Origin: Planctomycetaceae bacterium
GTDB lineage: Bacteria > Planctomycetota > Planctomycetia > Pirellulales > Pirellulaceae
Assembly (NCBI GenBank): GCA_022614795.1
Contig: JAKEHX010000367.1
Coordinates: 1 to 9,176, forward strand
Reading direction: 5' to 3'
DNA: 9,176 bases
This document shows positions 6,347-9,176 of this stretch, one piece after another. Numbering within the stretch: the first letter of the stretch is position 1; each line of letters opens with the position of its first letter. Under the pieces are notes generated by a model. It was not told the origin of the DNA, searched no databases, and was given only the letters and a program-made list of their open reading frames with translations. Made by a program: the position numbers and the translations under genes.

Positions 6347-6408
6347 GTAGCGGAACTCGCCAGAGTTCCGTCGATGTTCGCCGCCGGAAGTCTGGCGACT
6401 TCCGCTAC
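6347..6408. repeat. Paired-hairpin repeat, copy 2, between convergent genes
   Basis: GTAG, then stem CGGAACTC/GAGTTCCG with loop GCCA (6351-6370), a 14-base spacer, then stem CGGAAGTC/GACTTCCG with loop TGGC (6385-6404), then CTAC. Relative to copy 1 the two hairpin types are in the opposite order. It occupies the 105-base gap between two convergent stop codons, so it may act as a bidirectional transcription or mRNA-end barrier, though no T-run is present. Confidence 0.75.
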
Positions 6409-6426
6409 AAATCGCGAAAACATGGG

Positions 6427-7563
6427 CTAGATCGGACGCGATTCCAGCCGCTCGCGGGCATAGTCGGCCCAGCTGCTTTCGCTATCGGCAGCCAGGTAAG
6501 CGCGCCAGTGCAGCACGGCCTCGTCGGAACGGCCGATTTCTACCAGCGTTTGCGCCAAGTTGAACCGGGCATCGGCCAGCCGTGGATCGAGCGCGAGGGC
6601 CCGGCGATACGCCCCGATCGCCTCCTCGGGACGATCCAATTCGGCCAGCACGTTGGCCAGATTGTTCCAAGCTCCCGCATGCTGCGGATCGAGGGCCGTC
6701 GCCACTTCATACTGGGCCAGCGCACGATCCGGGTCCTCGGCGGCATAGAGGGCATTGGCAAGGTTGAATGCAAGTGTCGGGTGCGGGCCGCGCTTGGCGA
6801 TTAACTCTCGATAGATGGCAGCCGCTTCTTGAGGCCGGTCTTCCTCGCACTGCACCGCGCGGCGGAAGGCGTCGGCTTCGTTTTCGGTTGCGCAAAAGGC
6901 GACCGACTCCGCTGATGCGGCCGGTTCGTCGCGATCGAACTCCAACAGCAACTGGCCCGACGGCTCGGCCAGACGGCCGTCAGACGTCCGCACTACCAAG
7001 CGTCGAACATCCTCGTCGAGGCTCAATTCCAAGAGCGGCTGATGGGCATCCGGCAGCCACCTGGCCAGGCGGGCCGTGGCCCGGCGAAGTTTGGCGAGCG
7101 AAATGCCTGATTGGACCAGGTCGGCCAGCGTCCGTACCGCCGCGACCTGCTGGAACTCGAAGAGGCCCACGCCCGCGCTGGTATCGACGGGCCTTACCAG
7201 ACCGGCAGCAATCCAGCGGTCCAGCTTTGGCCGGGGCACATGGAGAGCGTCGGCCATTTGGCTGGCCGTGAATCGCTTGCACACCCCCGCGGCGTCGTCG
7301 GCCAGGCCCACCGACCGCAGCCACCGCTCCTCGGGCCAGACCGCCAGCAGGACGCCCTCCTCAGCCAGGCGGTGAGCGCGCGTCAATTGAATCGGCAGCC
7401 GGCCGCTCCGCGCGAGCTGCGGACCGCGGCCGCCGACGACCACCAGATCGGTCGCTCGCGTGACCCGCTCAGTCAGCGCACCACCGGTGAGCGCAACGAC
7501 CCTGGCCGCCTCGGCCCGCGTCATCGACGCAAGCTGACCCACAATGACGACCTGGTGCGGCAT
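6427..7563 (-). CDS. BRCT-MerR HTH-TPR fusion protein
   Basis: A 378-residue protein with three parts. Residues 1-88 look like a BRCT domain: VVIVGQL, the conserved GG at 27-28, DLVVVGG at 39-45 and a terminal EERWLRSVG with W81. BRCT domains bind phosphopeptides or DNA ends. Residues about 97-165 are a MerR-type helix-turn-helix (FTASQMADALHVPRPKLDRWIAAGLV, seen as its FTASQMADAL and LDRWIAAGLVRP parts; the FQQVAAVRTLADLVQSGISL helix region follows). Residues about 228-361 hold roughly four tetratricopeptide repeats, e.g. AFNLANALYAAEDPDRALAQ, AWNNLANVLAELDRPEEAIG and ARFNLAQTLVEIGRSDEAVL. I associate this architecture with planctomycetes; it is usually left as hypothetical. A damage- or signal-responsive regulator is a fair guess but not shown. 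ATG 7563 is the first start; no clear Shine-Dalgarno. The gene converges on the IF2N-like gene. Confidence 0.82.
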   Translation of the reverse strand: MPHQVVIVGQLASMTRAEAARVVALTGGALTERVTRATDLVVVGGRGPQLARSGRLPIQLTRAHRLAEEGVLLAVWPEERWLRSVGLADDAAGVCKRFTASQMADALHVPRPKLDRWIAAGLVRPVDTSAGVGLFEFQQVAAVRTLADLVQSGISLAKLRRATARLARWLPDAHQPLLELSLDEDVRRLVVRTSDGRLAEPSGQLLLEFDRDEPAASAESVAFCATENEADAFRRAVQCEEDRPQEAAAIYRELIAKRGPHPTLAFNLANALYAAEDPDRALAQYEVATALDPQHAGAWNNLANVLAELDRPEEAIGAYRRALALDPRLADARFNLAQTLVEIGRSDEAVLHWRAYLAADSESSWADYARERLESRPI

Positions 7564-7600
7564 GGAAAGACGCTTCGCTGGGGATCGTACTGCAACAGTC

Positions 7601-7663
7601 GTAGCCGAATTCGCCAGAATTCGGGCTGTCTCCGATTCCCAGAACTCTGGCGAGTTCTGCTAC
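7601..7663. repeat. Paired-hairpin repeat, copy 3
   Basis: GTAG, then stem CCGAATTC/GAATTCGG with loop GCCA (7604-7623), spacer, then stem CAGAACTC/GAGTTCTG with loop TGGC (7640-7659), then CTAC. The stem bases differ from copies 1 and 2 but every change is compensated on the other arm. It lies 37 bases upstream of the BRCT gene start, in the gap between divergent genes. Confidence 0.75.
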
Positions 7664-7759
7664 TGGAGCTTGCTGGTCCGAAGATTTTCGCCAATTCCCC
7701 GGACCTGTCCAACCGCCCCCCGAATGCCGGTCTTGAAGGCCCCTGCCGCCGCCCGTTCT

Positions 7760-7792
7760 GCTAGCACTTGTTAGACAGCGTGCTAAGCTAGC
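7760..7792. promoter_or_regulatory. Candidate operator upstream of the 206-residue gene
   Basis: The palindrome GCTAGC occurs twice (7760-7765 and 7787-7792), and TAGCAC (7762-7767) and GTGCTA (7780-7785) form an inverted repeat with 12 bases between arms. It lies 27 bases before the ATG at 7819, where a regulator or start site would be expected. No convincing -35/-10 pair was found, so this is only a candidate. Confidence 0.3.
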
Positions 7793-7818
7793 AGACCGCC
7801 CAATTCCTCGGGGGATTT

Positions 7819-8439
7819 ATGGCCAAACCGCTCGTTTTCCAGTGGCGCGACCGCCAAATCAGCTTCCAAATGGCCAAGGTCGACCGGGCCAGGCTTTACG
7901 GCTTCAAGGAGTCGGAGGTCCTCGACGACGCGGGGCAGCGCTGCGACCTGGCGACACTTGCCCAGGACGGCCAGACGGTCGTTGGCCGAGGCGGTGCGGC
8001 ATTTGGCAACCTGACGGTCGATGGAACGTGGATCGAAAAGGGGCAAATGCGGCCTGTCGATCCGGCCGGCCAGACGATCGAGCCCATCCCGTCGTCGTTT
8101 GCCGCGCCGGTGCCGCTTGTGGAAAAAGTGTCGGCCGAAGACTACCTCGACTGTGCAGTGCGGGCCATTTACGTGATGGAAACGGCCGACGACATCTCCG
8201 GGCTCCGCGAGGAGCTAGCGCAGCGAACGATCTATCGCTTCCCCTACAGCTTCCGCTGCGGGCTCGAGCCCGATCAGGGATTCTTGCTGGCCAATGCAGA
8301 AGGGACCGTGTTTTGCGCCGTCGGAAAGCCCGCCAAGGTCGAGTTCCTCGGCCTGGCCCAGGCCGCTCCGGCGGTGGAAGAAGAGGATGCAAACGGCAGC
8401 GAGGAAGAAGCCGACTCGATGGATTTCAGCATGATGTAG
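7819..8439 (+). CDS. Conserved-looking hypothetical protein with acidic tail
   Basis: A 206-residue soluble protein with no signal peptide or membrane segment. I do not recognise a named domain. Visible features: an N-terminal beta-rich segment (MAKPLVFQWRDRQISFQMAK, then ARLYGFKESEVLDDAG), a Gly-rich GRGGAAFGNL at 57-66, PSSFAAPVPL at 91-100, a helical middle, FPYSFRCGLE (141-150) with GFLLA, and an acidic C-terminus (EEED... and SEEEADSMDFSMM, 187-206) of the sort that mediates partner or metal binding. The start is ATG 7819 with GGGGGA at 7810-7815, three bases away. It is followed after 54 bases by another unrecognised gene on the same strand, probably in one operon. The even distribution of charged and hydrophobic residues and strong GC-rich third positions support a real gene. 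Confidence 0.8.
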   Translation: MAKPLVFQWRDRQISFQMAKVDRARLYGFKESEVLDDAGQRCDLATLAQDGQTVVGRGGAAFGNLTVDGTWIEKGQMRPVDPAGQTIEPIPSSFAAPVPLVEKVSAEDYLDCAVRAIYVMETADDISGLREELAQRTIYRFPYSFRCGLEPDQGFLLANAEGTVFCAVGKPAKVEFLGLAQAAPAVEEEDANGSEEEADSMDFSMM

Positions 8440-8493
8440 CGATTTCGGGTCATGGATCGGCCGTGGAAACCCAACCAGAGTTCCAGGTGAGCC

Positions 8494-9176
8494 ATGGCAG
8501 AAATCAACCTGTGCAACAGCGCGGGTCGCGATGCGGTCGTCAAACTCCAGTCGCTGAGCAGCCCCCTGCGCGTGCGATGGCTCGACACCCAGGGCCGCCA
8601 GGTGAGCACGGCCCGCGTGATCAAGTCGTCCGTCAACGACGACCTGGATGCGCTCCTGGAGCGGCACGGCGACTTGCGATCGATCGGCGCGGCGATCCGC
8701 GACGGCGATCCGGAGATCAACGTTGAAGCCGCGGGCCGCCTGCTCCAGGAAACGTCGCGGGTCTATATCGACCGCTCGCGGAAGATCGTCCACCGCGTGC
8801 AGCAGTGGGACGTGATCCGCAATCCCGACGGCACCGAGCGCGAGCGCCGCACCCACGCGGTTCCCGACGCCAACGTCGGCAGCGGCACGGCCCCGCTCAA
8901 ATGGAGCGGCGTCATGATCCCCAAGCGCGAAGCAATTGCCAAGTTTGTCTTCGTCCAGAAGATGCAACTGGCGCACATCAACGGCCTCACTTACGACTTC
9001 CTCTACGGCATGGCGAAGGAACTGGAGGCGAAGGACTGTCTGCTCTTGCTCGGCGCCGGGCCCAAGTCGAACCAGCCGCTCATCCTCCGCCGCAACAGCA
9101 TGCCCTACCGCGGCTTTTTGGAGGGCCGCACCCGCGGTGACACCTACCGGCTGGTGCTTCATCTGTCGAATCTGGA
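8494..9176 (+). CDS. Hypothetical protein, partial (runs off the window)
   Basis: An open frame from ATG 8494 to the window end (227 complete codons, no stop) beginning MAEINLCNSAGRDAVVKLQS. AGGTGA at 8485-8490 is a plausible Shine-Dalgarno, three bases from the ATG. No named family is recognised. The first 100 residues are mainly helical and charged; residues 104-150 include QQWDVIRNPDGTERERR, PLKWSGVMIPKREA and a hydrophobic FVFVQKMQLAHINGLTYDFL run, and residues 182-227 (CLLLLGAGP, QPLILRRNSMPYRGFLEGR, YRLVLHLSNL) look like a compact alpha/beta core. No membrane segment or signal peptide. It sits 54 bases after the 206-residue gene, in the same direction, so the two probably form an operon whose remaining members lie to the right. 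A long antisense frame over the same region lacks protein-like composition. Confidence 0.78.
   Translation, partial: MAEINLCNSAGRDAVVKLQSLSSPLRVRWLDTQGRQVSTARVIKSSVNDDLDALLERHGDLRSIGAAIRDGDPEINVEAAGRLLQETSRVYIDRSRKIVHRVQQWDVIRNPDGTERERRTHAVPDANVGSGTAPLKWSGVMIPKREAIAKFVFVQKMQLAHINGLTYDFLYGMAKELEAKDCLLLLGAGPKSNQPLILRRNSMPYRGFLEGRTRGDTYRLVLHLSNL

Noticed and set aside
5812..6423. A 203-codon minus-strand frame
   Set aside because: Antisense to the IF2N-like gene; no domain, and it runs into the paired-hairpin repeat.
7842..8726. A 294-codon open frame on the plus strand
   Set aside because: It overlaps the 206-residue gene in another frame and is Arg/Gly/Pro-rich, as expected for a shifted frame in GC-rich DNA.
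8215..9162. A 315-codon open frame on the minus strand
   Set aside because: It is antisense to the gene starting at 8494 and to the end of the 206-residue gene. Its composition (rich in Val, Ala, Asp, Arg and His without motifs) is typical of the opposite strand of GC-rich coding sequence, and both plus-strand genes have ribosome-binding sites.

Overview
The window looks like part of a Planctomycetes (Pirellulales-like) chromosome. The grounds are a BRCT–MerR–TPR fusion protein of a type I associate with planctomycetes, GTAG...CTAC paired-hairpin repeats and a 'DWKSVLR'-type palindrome between genes, generally GC-rich coding sequence, and few clear Shine-Dalgarno sites. The assignment is inference from pattern, not from a search.

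Left third (70-3600). Three genes run on the minus strand, in the order of transcription: a 77-residue ribbon-helix-helix (RHH) regulator (3498-3265), an 861-residue Eco57I/N6-adenine-type DNA methyltransferase (3152-567) and a PIN-domain nuclease (570-70) that starts inside the methyltransferase stop codon (ATGA overlap). No restriction nuclease is visible. An RHH protein and a PIN nuclease are the two halves of a classic VapBC-type pair, so this looks like a toxin-antitoxin pair split around a DNA methyltransferase: a candidate defence or stability cassette. It begins at a notable promoter. Two near-identical divergent promoters (TTGACC-N16-TATA(G/C)T) are arranged as mirror images around position 3539, and each places an ATG where transcription should begin, so the RHH mRNA is probably leaderless.

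Middle (3580-4661). A gene-poor stretch. It holds a rho-independent terminator reading leftwards (3583-3618), a likely small zinc-ribbon protein or its remnant on the minus strand (4017-3715), a scattered 8-mer GGAAATGT present six times in 840 bases in both orientations, a palindromic repeat at 4207-4225 and a paired-hairpin repeat at 4570-4639.

Right half (4662-9176). This part is more GC-rich and looks like host core sequence. It encodes a fusion of an archaeo-eukaryotic primase-like (TOTE-type AEP) domain with a HAD phosphatase; a 140-residue protein with an IF2 N-terminal-like helical domain; a convergent BRCT–MerR–TPR protein; and a rightward pair of unrecognised genes, the second running off the window. 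The polymerase–phosphatase fusion and the BRCT protein hint at DNA end repair or replication, but nothing in the sequence proves that they act together. Paired-hairpin repeats lie at three of the intergenic gaps in this half.

The two items most worth following are the RHH–methyltransferase–PIN cassette with its mirrored leaderless promoters, and the AEP–HAD fusion.
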